From: Orientallactaga sibirica
Lineage: Eukaryota; Chordata; Mammalia; Rodentia; Dipodidae
Direction: 5' to 3'
Assembly: GCA_036365145.1 (NCBI GenBank)
Contig: JAEOAD010002232.1
Span: 2,301,001 to 2,365,000, forward strand
Length of the DNA stretch: 64,000 nucleotides
The notes under the pieces are model-generated. The model was not told the origin of the DNA, searched no databases, and saw nothing but the letters and a program-made list of their open reading frames with translations. The translations under genes and the position numbers were made by a program. Shown one piece after another: positions 33,353 to 45,152 of the stretch; positions within the stretch are counted from its first letter, which is position 1; each line of letters opens with the position of its first letter.

Positions 33353-33446
33353 AGGCACACAAGTGCATGTGTAGAGGGCAGAGGACAACCTCAATGTGTC
33401 AGTTCTTGCCTTCCACCTTGTTGGAGATAAGGTCTCTCATGCTGTT
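33353..33446 (-). repeat. B4-like SINE, left part of a split element
   Basis: GTGCATGTGTAGAGGGCAGA, then GTTGGAGATAAGGTCTCTC, continues at 34650 after a nested SINE cluster. Confidence 0.65.
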
Positions 33447-33454
33447 CTTTAATT

Positions 33455-33682
33455 TTTTATTTTATAAGCTATTTGATTTTTATTTATTTGAGAGAAATAG
33501 GCAGGGAGAGAGAGAGAGAGTGAGAATGAGAGAATTGGTGTACCATGGCTTCTAGCTGCTACAAATGAACTCCAGACGCATGTGCCACCTTGTGCATCTG
33601 GCTTACATGGGTCCTGGGGAACTGAACCTGGGTCCTTTGGCTTTGTAGGCAAGTGCCTTAACGGCTGAACCATCTCTCTAGC
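33455..33682 (-). repeat. B2-like SINE (nested)
   Basis: TTTTATTTATTTGAGAGAAA at the left, CATCTCTCTAGCCC at the right. First member of a five-SINE cluster. Confidence 0.94.
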
Positions 33683-33695
33683 CCTCATTAAAAAA

Positions 33696-33958
33696 TTTTT
33701 TTTAAATTTTTTTATTTTTGGAGAGAGACACAGAGAAAGACAGAGAGAGAGAGAGAGAGGGAGAGGGAGACAGAGTTGGGCGTGCCAGCAGTCTCTCAGC
33801 TGCTGTGAATGAAATCCAGATGTGTGTGCCCCCTTGTGGACAAGTGTGGCATTGCGCCCTTGCATCACTTTGCATCTAGCTAAACGTAAGACCTGGAGAT
33901 TGGAACCGGGTTCTTAGACTTAGCAGGCCTTAACCGCTAAGCCATCACGCCAGCCCCT
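33696..33958 (-). repeat. B2-like SINE, long-insert subfamily (nested)
   Basis: GGAGAGAGACACAGAGAAAG at the left, GACAAGTGTGGCATTGCGCC insert, ACGCCAGCCCC at the right. Flanked by GCCCTCATTAAAAAA (33681-33695 and 33959-33973). Confidence 0.94.
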
Positions 33959-34001
33959 GCCCTCATTAAAAAAAAAAAAAAATTTTTAAGAAAGAAAAGT
34001 T

Positions 34002-34175
34002 GCCAGGCGTGGTGGTGCACGCCTTTAATCCCAGCACTTGGGAGGCAGAGGTAGGAGGATCACCGAGAGTTCGAGGCCACCCTGAGACTACATAGTTAAT
34101 TCCAGGTCAGCCTGGATCACAGTGAGACCCTACCTTGAAAAACCAAAAAAAAAAAAAAGAAAGAAAGAAAGAGAG
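34002..34175 (+). repeat. B1 SINE (nested)
   Basis: GCCAGGCGTGGTGGTGCACG start, AAAAAGAAAGAAAGAAAG tail. Confidence 0.96.
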
Positions 34176-34191
34176 AGAGAAAAGGAAAAGT

Positions 34192-34410
34192 GGGCTGGAG
34201 CAATGGCTTAGCCGTTAAGGCATTTGTCTACAAAGCCAAAGGATCCCGATTTGACTCTCTAGGACCCACATAAGCCAGATGTACAAGGGAGTGCATGCAT
34301 CTGGAGTTCGTTTGCAGTGGCTAGAGGCCTTGGCGCACCCATTCTCTCCCTCCCTCCCTCTCTCTGCCTATTTCCCTCTATCAAATAAATAAATAAATAA
34401 ATAAATAATA
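34192..34410 (+). repeat. B2-like SINE (nested)
   Basis: GGGCTGGAGCAATGGCTTAG start, (AAATA)n tail. Confidence 0.95.
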
Positions 34411-34424
34411 TGTATAGATATCAA

Positions 34425-34649
34425 CTGAAAAAATATTTTTATTTATTTATTTTTCAAGCAGAGACAGATTGAGAGAAGAGAGGCAGATAAAGAGAATGGG
34501 TGCACCAGAGCCTCCAGCTGCTGCCAATGAACTCCAGATGCATGCATCTCTTTGTGCATCTGGCATTTCATGGGTACTGGAGAATTGAACCTGGGTTGCT
34601 AGGCTTTGTATGCAAGTGCAATAACCACTGAGCAATCTCTCCAGCCCCC
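34425..34649 (-). repeat. B2-like SINE, host of the nested cluster
   Basis: AAATATTTTTATTTATTTAT at the left, AATCTCTCCAGCCC at the right. Its target copy CATGCTGTT(T)TTT at 34650 matches 33438-33450, so the other four SINEs sit inside its T-rich tail. Confidence 0.9.
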
Positions 34650-34850
34650 CATGCTGTTTTTTGCTGCTGCAAATGTCAGAGTAGCTGGCCTGCCAGCTTA
34701 GGGACACCACCTCCCATTGCTATGGGCACTTTGGGATTACAGCTGCCAACACTATTTCTGTCCAGCTTTATATGAGTTCTGGGGATCTGAACTCTGGTTA
34801 TCAGGCTTGTGCAGCAAGAGCTTTTAACCAATGAGCCATCTTCCCAACTC
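34650..34850 (-). repeat. B4-like SINE, right part of a split element
   Basis: GGGATTACAGCTGCCAACAC, GAACTCTGGTTATCAGGC and AATGAGCCATCTTCCCAAC match the ID end of B4 in reverse. Confidence 0.65.
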
Positions 34851-35975
34851 AGTGGTTAAATGATAATTTTTTAATAGTCTGGTTTGGGCTACTCCATCAA
34901 GGCTTCCACTGAGCCTGACCACAAGGAAGGTTAAGGAAACAGGCTTCCAAAGCCAAGGCTTCTGTGCTCTTTGGGAACACAAGAAAATAAGAAGTGGGTG
35001 ACAGACAGCCAAGATGGCCAGGGACAAGGACCTGAGTAGGCAAGGATACCTTGACTGGAGGTTGTCATCCAAGTAGAAAGTTTACCTGTCCTCACAGGTA
35101 AACCGAGGAACAAGAAGTCTGAGTCCAAGGGACTGAGTCTGGCAAAACCAAGGCTTAGCTTTGCAGTTGGTTAGATGGGTGAGGCACCATACGACTAGCA
35201 CAGGCTCACAACCTCCACTGCCACCCCACAGGGACCAGCGAAATTAGCCCACAGGCCAGTACAGAAAGGCAGAGTAGGGTCACAGGCCTGGGGCCTGTCC
35301 CTCTCACTCCATCTGTCAGAGTGCGAGGCCTTCCAGGCCAACTGCACATCTTCTTGGAAATGCAGTGAGCAGGAACTCTGTCCCTCACAAAGGTGTCAAC
35401 AGGGCACCATGCATGCATGGGTGTGTTTGCCTGTCCCCTAGCTCAGGGCTTTGGCTTGTCCCTCACACACCCTCCAGAACCATGCTGACATGTTAGTGAC
35501 CACAGCTCCCCCGCTCTGGCTAGATGTGCATAAGCCAGGAAGAATCATGCCTGTTCCACAGCTGTTGGAGTGAGATGAGCTGAACTGTGGTATCATGGAC
35601 CCCAGGAGTGGGAGAAGCCTAGGAGACAGGCTGGTCACTACCTAGCCTGGACGGTGGGGTCAGCCACTTCCTCCTCTCCAAGTCTGACCTCTGGTTTGCT
35701 ATACAATGTATGATGAACCTCTTCCATCACCTGATGGGCTTCTATCTTGGCAGTGGCTGGGCGTTGTGAGAGATGGACTCAGTCCAGACAGTGGGCATGA
35801 CTGTCACGGGGAGCTGAAAATCCCTGAGAGAAAAGGGAGGAGATGTGGGCAGAGCCAGCCACCTTCTTGCTCATGCATTCATTTGCTTCACAAATGCTCC
35901 ACCAGCATTCATTCTGTACCAGCCTGCTCAAGGTGCCAGGGGAAAAAAAAATCCCACAAAGACCCTGCTGTGTCA
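34851..35975. other. Unique intronic sequence
   Basis: No gene or young repeat recognised. Confidence 0.45.
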
Positions 35976-36151
35976 AGCTGGACGTGGTGGCACACACCTT
36001 TAATCACAGCACTTGGGAGGCAGAGGTAGGAGGATCACTGAGAGTTTGAGGCCACCCTGAGACTACATAGTGAATTCCTGGTCAGCTTGGGCTAGAGTGA
36101 GACCCTACCTTGAAAAAAACAAAAACAAAACAAAACAAAACAAACAAACAA
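35976..36151 (+). repeat. B1 SINE
   Basis: AGCTGGACGTGGTGGCACAC start, (AAAAC)n tail. Flanked by AAAGACCCTGCTGTG and AAAGCCCTGCTGTG. Confidence 0.96.
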
Positions 36152-38286
36152 AGCCCTGCTGTGCACATAGCATTTGGCGGGGAGCTGTGATGGCACCTCA
36201 GAACAAACTGCCCCACAGCGAAGTCCTCTGGAGTTAGGGAGCTTCCTAGGAGGCAGGATGGAGTTCGTGGTGTGAGGGGCACAGTAGATAAGATCAGAGG
36301 GGGATGCGAGTGACACCATCTGTGGACCACTGGAAGGACTTTGTCCTCTAGCCTACCTGGTATGAAGAACTACAGAGCACTGTCGCTTTAAAAGGCAGGC
36401 TTAAGGAGACCAATGAGGTTATAGCACTATTTCTATAGGGGCAGGAGTAGAGGGGGCAGGTGCTGGGGGTAGGGTTCTGATCTGATTTCAAGATAGGGTT
36501 GGCTAAAGTTGCTGGTAGCCTGGATGTGGGTAGAGGTAAGGCGTGGGGCTAAAGATGTCCCCAGGAAATTGAGTAAGGAGCAGATAGTATCTAGAATTCT
36601 AGAATTCCATGTATAACATTTTACAAGGAGATGGGTCATTTTTTTCCTCATTTTTTTTTAACTTGCCATGTATGCAACCCTAAAAACCCACTCTTTTATT
36701 ATTCTTAGTTATGGTACAAAATAATGAGTTTCATTAAGACATTTTCATATCAGTGAGTCATGAGAATGGTTTCAAATTTCTTCTGAGTGTCATGAACACC
36801 TTAATCCTGGTGATGGAGGTGGAGGGGGGGTTGCATTATCAAATACTGGGAAAGGTGTCAAGGTGGAAATTAGCCACCAGGTTCTAATCCAGCTCTTTCA
36901 AACACTGGGTAGCCTGACTGCTGCAAGGTTGAGAAGCCTGGGCAAGATGGCCTCAGTGGTACTGAAGCGGACAGTGGTCCACAAGGGGCCATGCGCAAAG
37001 GGAGAGTCCAGCCTACTTGTGGCCAAGCCATAGAAGGAGCCACTTCCCAGTGGCAGGCAAGTACTTCCTCCCGTGATTGCTTAGGGCCCATCTAGCTTCC
37101 TTTCATGGTGGAGAGGCATGACTCTGTGGGGTGACAGCCACAGGGTGGGGCCTGGAGATAGACTATGGCGCATCAATCAGGAGTCAGCGGGCAGCAGACC
37201 AGTGCAATTCTTGAGAGACACAGTGGTCTGCACGAGGTGTGGCCCAAGTGCCTCACCTAGCCAGACAGCAAAGGGGTGCATGTTCCTAGGAATAAGGAGG
37301 CCAAAGCCCTGACAGACTACTCTTCCTGTAACAGGAGTGCTTCTGGGCCTGGGACTCACTGGCCATGGTGGCACAGCTCCATCAAGTTCCTGACCCCAGC
37401 GTTGCTTTTACTCTTCGTTCCACTGTGAAAATTTCAGATGGATCCACCCTTCTACATGGTTTCCCTTCTTCCCCCCCAACCCCCCCCACTGCAACTTATA
37501 CATAAAGACAAGGGGCCAGGAAATAAATATGTCCCAAGGGAAAACCGTTGGAAGAACAGGAAAAGGCAAGACAGAGCCATCCCAAAGTGGACACAGGTTG
37601 GGGGGCCTCCACGAAGATGCCCATCACATTCCTGCTCAGAGGCAAATCCTGGGATCTGTCTGTGGCTCTAGCTTTGGGCTCCATGCTGCTGGACAGAGGG
37701 AGTCCTGGACCCCAAGGACATTGTAGTACTTCCGAGTGGCTCCAGAAAATACTGTGTGCATGGTGGCTGCCTTGTGAGGCTACAGGTATGGGCATCTGGC
37801 CAGCCCCTTTTACCTTCCCAATCCCCACGCTCCTAACCACTGCCTCATGGGAAATGTGGAGAAGGGCCCACTTTCTACACTGACCCCGTCTTGACTCAGT
37901 GTATCTTGGAAGACAGAAGACAAGGTCTGGCCACTCCCACCCAGAGGCGGCTCGGTAATTGCAGGTTTTCAAAACACTCCGGGAAGCAACAGCCGCTGCT
38001 ATGGAGAAGCCAGGGAAAATGCTTCGTGGCAACCATTCCCAGGAACACGGCCATCCCAACCACCAGACCACCCTGGTGTGCCCTTTCCACCTCCTCTACT
38101 TCCCACGACATCCGGGATCACAACCAGACCTGCCTTCTACGGATCTTCCCTCTGCAAACATTGTGGAGTGTTTGCTAGCTCTGCCCTACATCTATGGGCC
38201 GGGGCTCCAGGGCAGGACTGCAGGGCACAGGAATACCTACCTTTCCCACTAGACGCCAGTGCCTGGATGTCTCAGGTTCTCTTCAT

Positions 38287-38288
<2 letters not shown>
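36152..38288. other. Unique intronic sequence
   Basis: About 2.1 kb without a recognisable gene. The frame at 37496-38071 (minus, 191 codons) has no domain, is overlapped by others and lacks splice support. 36650-36770 may be an old repeat edge. Confidence 0.45.

Positions 38289-38318
<30 letters not shown>
38289..38318 (+). repeat. (CT)n microsatellite
   Basis: About 15 CT units directly before the T-rich end of a minus B1. Confidence 0.96.
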
Positions 38319-38320
<2 letters not shown>

Positions 38321-38461
38321 GTTTTTCGAGGTAGGGTCTCACTCTAGCCCAGGCTGACTTGGAATTCACTTTGTAATCTCAAGGTGGCCTCAAACTCGCG
38401 GCGATCCTCCTACCTCTGCCCCCAAGTGCTGGGATTAAAGGCATGCGTCCCCATGCCCGGC
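38319..38461 (-). repeat. B1 SINE
   Basis: GGTTTTTCGAGGTAGGGTCT to CATGCGTCCCCATGCCCGG. Confidence 0.95.
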
Positions 38462-38470
38462 TCTCTGTTA

Positions 38471-38709
38471 TTTTTAAAATATTTTTTTCAAAAATATATT
38501 TTATGTATTAGCAAGGAGGGGCGGTGTGAGCGTGTGTGTGTGTGTGTGGGGGGGGTGATGAGTGCGCCAGAGCCTCTTGCCACTGCAGACAAACTCCAGA
38601 TGCATGCATCACTTTGCACATCTGGCTTTACATGGGTACTGGGGAATTGAACCTAGGTCACCAGGCTTTGCAAACAAGCGCCTTTAACTGCCGAGCCACC
38701 TCTCCAGCC
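38471..38709 (-). repeat. B2-like SINE
   Basis: AAAAATATATTTTATGTATT at the left, a (GT)n(G)n stretch replacing the usual (GA)n, CACCTCTCCAGCC at the right. Confidence 0.92.
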
Positions 38710-39360
38710 ACTATGATCTCTTTGAGTTGGGCAGACTTCATTCCTAGCAAGCAGTCCATAGTCTTACAGGGGAAGAAGGGGTGCAGGGGGCATGGGGTAT
38801 CTGGGACACAAGACAAAGCTCAGGAGCTCCTTGGGTGTGGTAGAAATAGGATCTGTGCAGCATCCTGACCCTCTCAGCTTCTCCCCCTCCCACTATACAT
38901 GGCAGCCTCCAGTCTCATCTCTGCTCTCCACGGGAGCTGCCTTCCTCTGCCTCCTCGACCGGCCTTTATACCTGCAGCCTGTGCCTGTGCTGGGGACAAG
39001 CTCCCCTGGGCATGCCACCTGCATGTGTGTGCGCAGGACATTGGAGGTGAAGGGCTTTTGGGGCAGGGCCCCACTAGAGCAAGGCCAGCCTGCTCAGTGT
39101 CCCTGAATGCTAGGTGGCAGGTCCCACCTGGATCTTTGCCTCTGCCCTGTCAATTATCAGAAATGCTGTTGCCCAGCTTATTGGAGGGACCTGCCTCTAG
39201 CAAAGCTGCTTTGCCTCCTTGAACTCCAGAAAGCTTTCCTCTCTTTTAAGCTCAGTGGCCTGCATTATGCTGCTGTACATACACATGAACATGTACAAGC
39301 TGCACATGCATGCACAACATGGGCATGTAAACATGAGTATAGACTCTTTAGTATATATAT
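38710..39360. other. Unique sequence
   Basis: No feature recognised. Confidence 0.45.
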
Positions 39361-39543
39361 TTTTTCGAGGTAGGGTCTCACTCTAGCTCAGGCTGACCTG
39401 GAATTCACTATGTAGTCTCAGGGTGACATCAAACTCATGGCAATCCTCCTACCTCTGCCTCCCAAGTGCTAGGATTAAAGGTGTGTACCACCATGCCCAG
39501 CCTCTTCGGATTAAAGGTGTGTGCCACCATGTCCAGCCTCTTC
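39361..39543 (-). repeat. B1 SINE with a 36-bp tandem duplication of its 5' end
   Basis: TTTTTCGAGGTAGGGTCTCA to CCATGCCCAGCCTCTTC, then GGATTAAAGGTGTGTGCCAC again. Units 39472-39507 and 39508-39543 differ at two bases, and both include the non-B1 flank CTCTTC. Confidence 0.95.
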
Positions 39544-42132
39544 GGTACATTGTAATTTCCTTTTTCTGACTAGACCGTATGCTTCTTGCACACGTACCTA
39601 GGCTTGCAAGAAGCCCTCACTGGGCCTTCTTTTCTGACCATGACCTTCTCTCATGTACCTGCAGAGAGCTGGTGCAGAGATCTGACCTCTCCACCCTGGG
39701 GATCGTGAGAGGTGAGGCCAGGGTTGTAAAGTCCCTCAGATGGGGCCCTGTGGCCTCTTTTCCAGCCAGCCTGATCTGCTCCTGCTTGTTTCCCCCACTT
39801 TGGATTTGACCCTAAGCTCAAAGGACAAAGCAAGAAGGACTTGCTGTCCTGAGTGACTAATAAATGGCCCTGCTTGGGACGTCTAGCTCTCGGGGACCTC
39901 AGTTCACCACTGGCCCCAGAAGGAAGACACTGCTGAATACACTGAGGGCTCTGAGGACCAGAAGGAGACCATTATCAGGGCTCTGAGATCCAGCCTGCAT
40001 CTTGGAAGAAAAGATGGGTTGGCTATAGTTTCCCAGGAAAGTTTTGGGGGACCTTCTGGGGCCAACAGGAGTCAAGTAGAGCTGACAAGATCCCTCCTGG
40101 TCTGGCCTAGAAGACATTAAGTAAGTTGACTTTTCTCATAATGCTGCATGGTGATGTTCTGGCCATGTGAAAACCCAGGCAGACTCAGATAATATTCCTC
40201 TTCCTCAAGGGGTCATAGTGCTCGGCGGTGGAATGTACCAGCTCTGCCTCTGGACACCTAATCCCCACCCAGGATCAACTCACTGAGGTGCATGCCTGCT
40301 GTCTGGCAGCTGGGGCTGACAGACAGGGAGGCCAGTCCCTCTTACTCCTCCCGAAGGGCATACTGCCTGGGCTTGGGCTCTATCTGTGCCCCAGAAGGCC
40401 TTGTTCTTGGCCCCACACTTAGCATGTTCCCCAGGGAGCAGTGGCTTGCAGAGAACTCACCAGTCCTGCTCCAGCCACTCTAGCTGCAGTTGAGACCTGC
40501 AGGATTCATGGATGTGGGAGGGCTGAGACTTCCCAGACAGGCTGCAGGGTCTCAGCACCCTTACCAGGGACTACGCAGGTCCTCCCTGACATTCCTGCCT
40601 CGGCCTGTGCCTTGTAGCTTCCCGTGCGGTCTCTCTGCCTCTCGTTTTACCCCTCCTTTATCTATAATCCCAGGCTTGATGAAGTAGGTCACAGACATGT
40701 CTGTGTGCCCAGGGACACCACCTCCCCCAGGCAGCTCCACTTTGAAAGAGACCACAGGGAATGTGAAATTGTAACCTAAATGGTGTGCACTACTGATGGG
40801 AGTTCAGGCCATAAGGTCCTGGTGTCTCTCAAAATTATGGCCCTCTCTTCTTCTCCCTCCTTTACCTCCTCTTCCTCTTTGCTCCCTTTCTCGGCCTCTT
40901 CAATCTCACCCTCCCCTCTTCCCCTGTTGGTCCCCCTCCCACCTCTGTCTTCCCCCTTCCTCCTCCACTTCTGATGTAAATTAAATGTCAGTGGAGAGTC
41001 CACGTGGCCTCTGCTGAGGGCAAAGAGAAAGACAGAGTTGACATGGTTGCTTACAATTAGCTAAGGCCTTTTCCTACCACACACAGGATGAAGACCTGTG
41101 CTGTAGGCTAGACAGCCAGCCGTGTCCTCCTGTAGGGGGAGGTGTGGAAGGCATGCAGGCCCAGAGCCATGCTGGCTGGGGTCTCTGTAGGAGCGGCAAT
41201 GCTGTGATCTCTAAGGCTGAGGAGGGTGAGTGCTAGGCTTATGTCTAACAAGGGCTGGGGAATGTCCAGCAGCCGAAAGCAAGTGACCCTTCTTGTGCCT
41301 GAAGCACTTAGTCTATGGTCTTAGCTCCAGGCTGGGGACTTGGAAACACTCTCACTGAAGGCTTCTCTGTGGTAAGGCCGGGTGGCAACGCAGAAAGTTC
41401 CACCGTGCTTGCACTGCTCAGTGGCCTCAGGGTGATCCCTGCCTCCTGTCTGTCTCCTGCTGTCCCCTGCCCCTGCTCTGGTTTCAGGGTAGTAGGGACA
41501 TGACGGCTCTTCTCTACAGTCTTCCAAGTTCAAATGCTGCCCCTTGGACATCACTGGCTACTCCCGAGACTCAGAATCTTTAGGCTTCCCTTGGCCACCT
41601 CAGGCAAGGTCTTCTGTAGCCCCAGAGAGTGGCCACTTTGGCCAGACAGGCCTGGGCCTGACTTAGGACATTCATTGGCAGGAAGGAGATGTCCCTCTGT
41701 GGCAGGTGGCGGAAGGTGTACTTTCTTTGGGCTGGTGGAAAATTTATGACAAGGCAGGTTAGGGACTAGCCAAATTTGTCCTGTGGGCCAAATCCAGTGT
41801 GTGTGTTTCCCCAGATAAAACCATTCGTTCATCTCTCTATCTTTACGACTAGCTAGCTGTGACACAGGCTTATGGCTTACAAAGAGACAAACCCTCTCCT
41901 TTATGACAAAGGACACTGAGCTCTGATCCAGCAAGGCTCAGTGCAGGGCATGCCCCATTGAATCACTTCAGTAATTATGGTTGTCACGAGTGGAACAGAA
42001 GCTGCTAGTAGGGATCACTGGGTTTCTGGCCCCAACCTGATTGCAACCAAGGAAGTATTCTTTCATTGGTGTATATGAACTTTGAAGAAACTTTATCCAT
42101 CTACTCGTCCTTTCCCTTACCAATACCAAATC
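39544..42132. other. Unique intronic sequence with a CT-rich tract
   Basis: No exon recognised. 39545-39640 resembles an L2 fragment (TGTAATTTCCTTTTTCTGAC). 40845-40975 is pyrimidine-rich. Frames crossing it are low complexity. Confidence 0.45.
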
Positions 42133-42137
42133 AAGCC

Positions 42138-42527
42138 TGTGGCAGTTTGAATATATGTCCCCCAATATATTCAATGTTTTATTACTTTATAGTTTGCATC
42201 TGCAATCACCTTGCTAGAGGCAAGGTCACTGGGGGCCGGTCTTAAGGTGTGGTGATGGTTTGAGATTCCATTGTAAAGATATGCAAATGTGCCTAGCAGG
42301 AGTTCCTGAAGTGTGCTGTGTGACCTTTTGGCTGTAGTTTTTGCTCTGTGTGCTGTGGTGGCTGGTTGGCTTTTCTCTCTCTGTTTGGCCCTGTGAAGAG
42401 CAGGCTGCTTTTTCCTGCCTTTATGGAACTTCCCTGGATCTGTAAGTTTCAATAAATAATATCCCTTCCTCCATAACTGTGCCTGGTCTGGAAGTTCATC
42501 TCAGCGAACCTGAAGCTGTCTGCAACA
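42138..42527 (+). repeat. MaLR 5' LTR
   Basis: TGTGGCAGTTTGAATATATG start, AATAAATAATATCCCTTCC polyadenylation-type signal near the end, GTCTGCAACA end. A leucine-tRNA-like primer site TGGTACCGAGGAGTG begins at 42534. Confidence 0.9.
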
Positions 42528-43750
42528 GTAAAGTGGTACCGAGGAGTGTGGGGTGAGATGAACCTGACCGTGTGGATATTCATCTTTTGGAACCTTTGTT
42601 TTGGAGGAATGGGCATGGACTTGGTGCTTGCAACTGAAGATGCCTTCTGGAGTGGTAAGCCAAGTTTTATGGACTATTCTGATGAGAGTTTGAGAATGCT
42701 AAGTGCAGATAGTATTGAACTTCGAGGCTTGGCTTATGAGCTTTCTAAGGGGAAGGAAAGAAGGCAGAGGACTTTGTTGGAACTGGGCTACTGGCATAAG
42801 GGATGGCTACGTTCCGCTATCCAGGCCCAGAGTGTTTGATCAAACTTAAATTTGTAATGGACTGATGTACTTGGCTAAAGATATTGGACTGAGAGATTTA
42901 AGATTTTAAGTTGGAAGACTTGAAGCAAGTTAAAAGTAGAAGCATTGAGGCTGGTTTAACTGCTATTGTCAAACACATTAGCAATCTTAAGGAAGGTGGA
43001 AGGAAGGTGGCCAGACTTGATTTACATTAAAACAATGGAGAGGATGCCTGAGGAAAGACTGTTAAAAATGCAAACTCTTTGGAAAGAGTTGACTGGAGAA
43101 GGAACCTGCTTTTCAAGGCTATGGTTTATTTTGTCCCTGGATTAAGAATATGGCTGTGTCCTGCACACCTGGTATTAGTTTTGGAAGCATGAAAAATGCA
43201 TGGAGTGGTCATGAGTTGCACACGGTTCCAGGAGCCGCTGCTGAGATGCAGCATGAAGGCAGGGCATGAAGACCCTCAGGAATAGGCTGGAAGAGCCTTT
43301 TGGAAGATGGACCGTGGTTTGCATGGAGACCTGAAGATGTTTTGGATATACCAGGACTGTGCAAAAGGGCTACCATGGAGTGCAGTGTTGGCATGGGATG
43401 AAAGTTTTCCTGGAGACTCTGCCCAGCTGGAGGGGCGGAATTGGAAAACCTGGAGACTGTCAGTCTCTGGTTATATTGAACTTGAACTGCAGAAGTTTGA
43501 TGACTGCTGATGGTGGTTAAGTTTGCATTATTCTAGTCTCTCCTTGCTATACCTTATACCAGTTAAAATGTTTACTCTGTGCCTTTACATGTTGAAAGTA
43601 TTTAACTTGTTTGATTTTATAGGACTCACTATCTTAAGTTGATCAAGACTGTGAGAACCTTTGAAATTGGACTGAGTACAATTTACAATGTGTGATAGTT
43701 ATAAATCTATTGGGGCCAGGAGCTAAATATATTGGAGGCCAGGGGCGGAA
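42528..43750 (+). repeat. MaLR internal region, first copy
   Basis: About 1.22 kb from the primer site to the purine-rich AGGGGCGGAA just before the middle LTR. No gag, pol or env coding. Confidence 0.85.
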
Positions 43751-44033
43751 TGTGGCAGTTTGAATATATGTCCCCCAATATATTCAATGTTTTATTACTT
43801 TATAGTTTGCATCTGCAATCACCTTGCTAGAGGCAAGGTCACTGGGGGCTGGTCTTAAGGTGTGGTGATGGTTTGAGATTCCATTGTAAAGATATGCAAA
43901 TGTGCTTAGCAGGAGTTCCTGAAGTGTGCTGTGTGACCTTTTGGCTGTAGTTTTTGCTCTGTGTGCTGTGGTGGCTGGTTGGCTTTCTCTCTCTGTTTCC
44001 TGGTCTGGCAGTTCATCTTAGCGAACCTTTTGG
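43751..44033 (+). repeat. MaLR middle LTR, 3' part deleted
   Basis: Matches the outer LTRs from TGTGGCAGTTTG to CTCTCTCTGTTT, then jumps to CCTGGTCTGGCAGTTCATCT. It lacks the stretch with the AATAAA-like signal. Confidence 0.88.
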
Positions 44034-45152
44034 AACTGGTTGTTTTGGAGATGAAATGGACTATCCCTTCCTCCTTTTAACTTGCCTGGTCTGAAGCTAA
44101 GCCATGGACTATTCTGATGAGAAGGCTAAGTGCAGATAGTAGCTTATGAGCTTTCTAAGGGGAAGGAAAGAAGGCAGAGGACTTTGTTGGAACTGGGCTA
44201 CTGGCATAAGGGATGGTGCTATCCAGGCCCAGAGTGTTTGATCAAACTTAAATTTGTAATGGACTGATGTACTTGGCTAAAGATAGTGGACTGAGAGATT
44301 TAAGATTTTAAGTTGGAAGACTTGAAGCAAGTTAAAAGTAGAAGCATTGAGGCTGGTTTAACTGCTATTGTCAAACACATTAGCAATCTTAAGGAAGGTG
44401 GAAGGAAGGTGGCCCGACTTGATTTACATTAAAACAATGGAGAGGATGCCTGAGGAAAGACTGTTAGAAATGCAAACTCTTTGGAAAGAGTTGACTGGAG
44501 AAGGAACCTGCTTTTCAAGGCTATGGTTTATTTTGTCCCTGGATTAAGAATATGGCTGTGTCCTGCACACCTGGTATTAGTTTTGGAAGCATGAAAAATG
44601 CATGGAATGGTCATGAGTTGCACACAGTTCCAGGAGGAGCTGCTGAGATGCAGCATGAAGGCAGGGCATGAAGACCCTCAGGAATAGGCTGGAAGAGCCT
44701 TTTGGAAGATGGACCGTGGTTTGCATGGAGACCTGAAGATGTTTTGGATATACCAGGACTGTGCAAAAGGACTACCATGGAGTGCAGTGTTGGCATGGGA
44801 TGAAAGTTTTCCTGGCGACTCTGCCCAGCTGGAGGGGCGGAATGGAAAACCTGGAGACTGTCAGTCTCTGGTTATATTGAACTTGAACTGCAGAAGTTTG
44901 ATGACTGCTGATGGTGGTTAAGTTTGCATTATTCTAGTCTCTCCTTGCTATACCTTATACCAGTTAAAATGTTTACTCTGTGCCTTTACATGTTGAAAGT
45001 ATTTAACTTGTTTGATTTTATAGGACTCACTATCTTAAGTTGATCAAGACTGTGAGAACCTTTGAAATTGGACTGAGTACAATTTACAATGTGTGATAGT
45101 TATAAATCTATTGGGGGCCAGGAGCTAAATATATTGGAGGCCAGGGGCGGAA
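44034..45152 (+). repeat. MaLR internal region, second copy
   Basis: The first 120 bp or so are a scrambled mix of LTR 3' and internal 5' pieces with deletions. From AGCTTATGAGCTTTCTAAGG it follows the first copy closely to AGGGGCGGAA. Confidence 0.87.

Noticed and set aside
37496..38071. 191-codon minus-strand frame
   Set aside because: No recognisable domain, no splice or start support, and overlapping frames on both strands. It looks like a chance open frame in GC-rich intron.
42546..42839. 97-codon frame beginning MWGEMNLTVWIF as a possible protein gene
   Set aside because: It lies in the non-coding internal part of the MaLR, is broken in the second copy, and resembles no protein.
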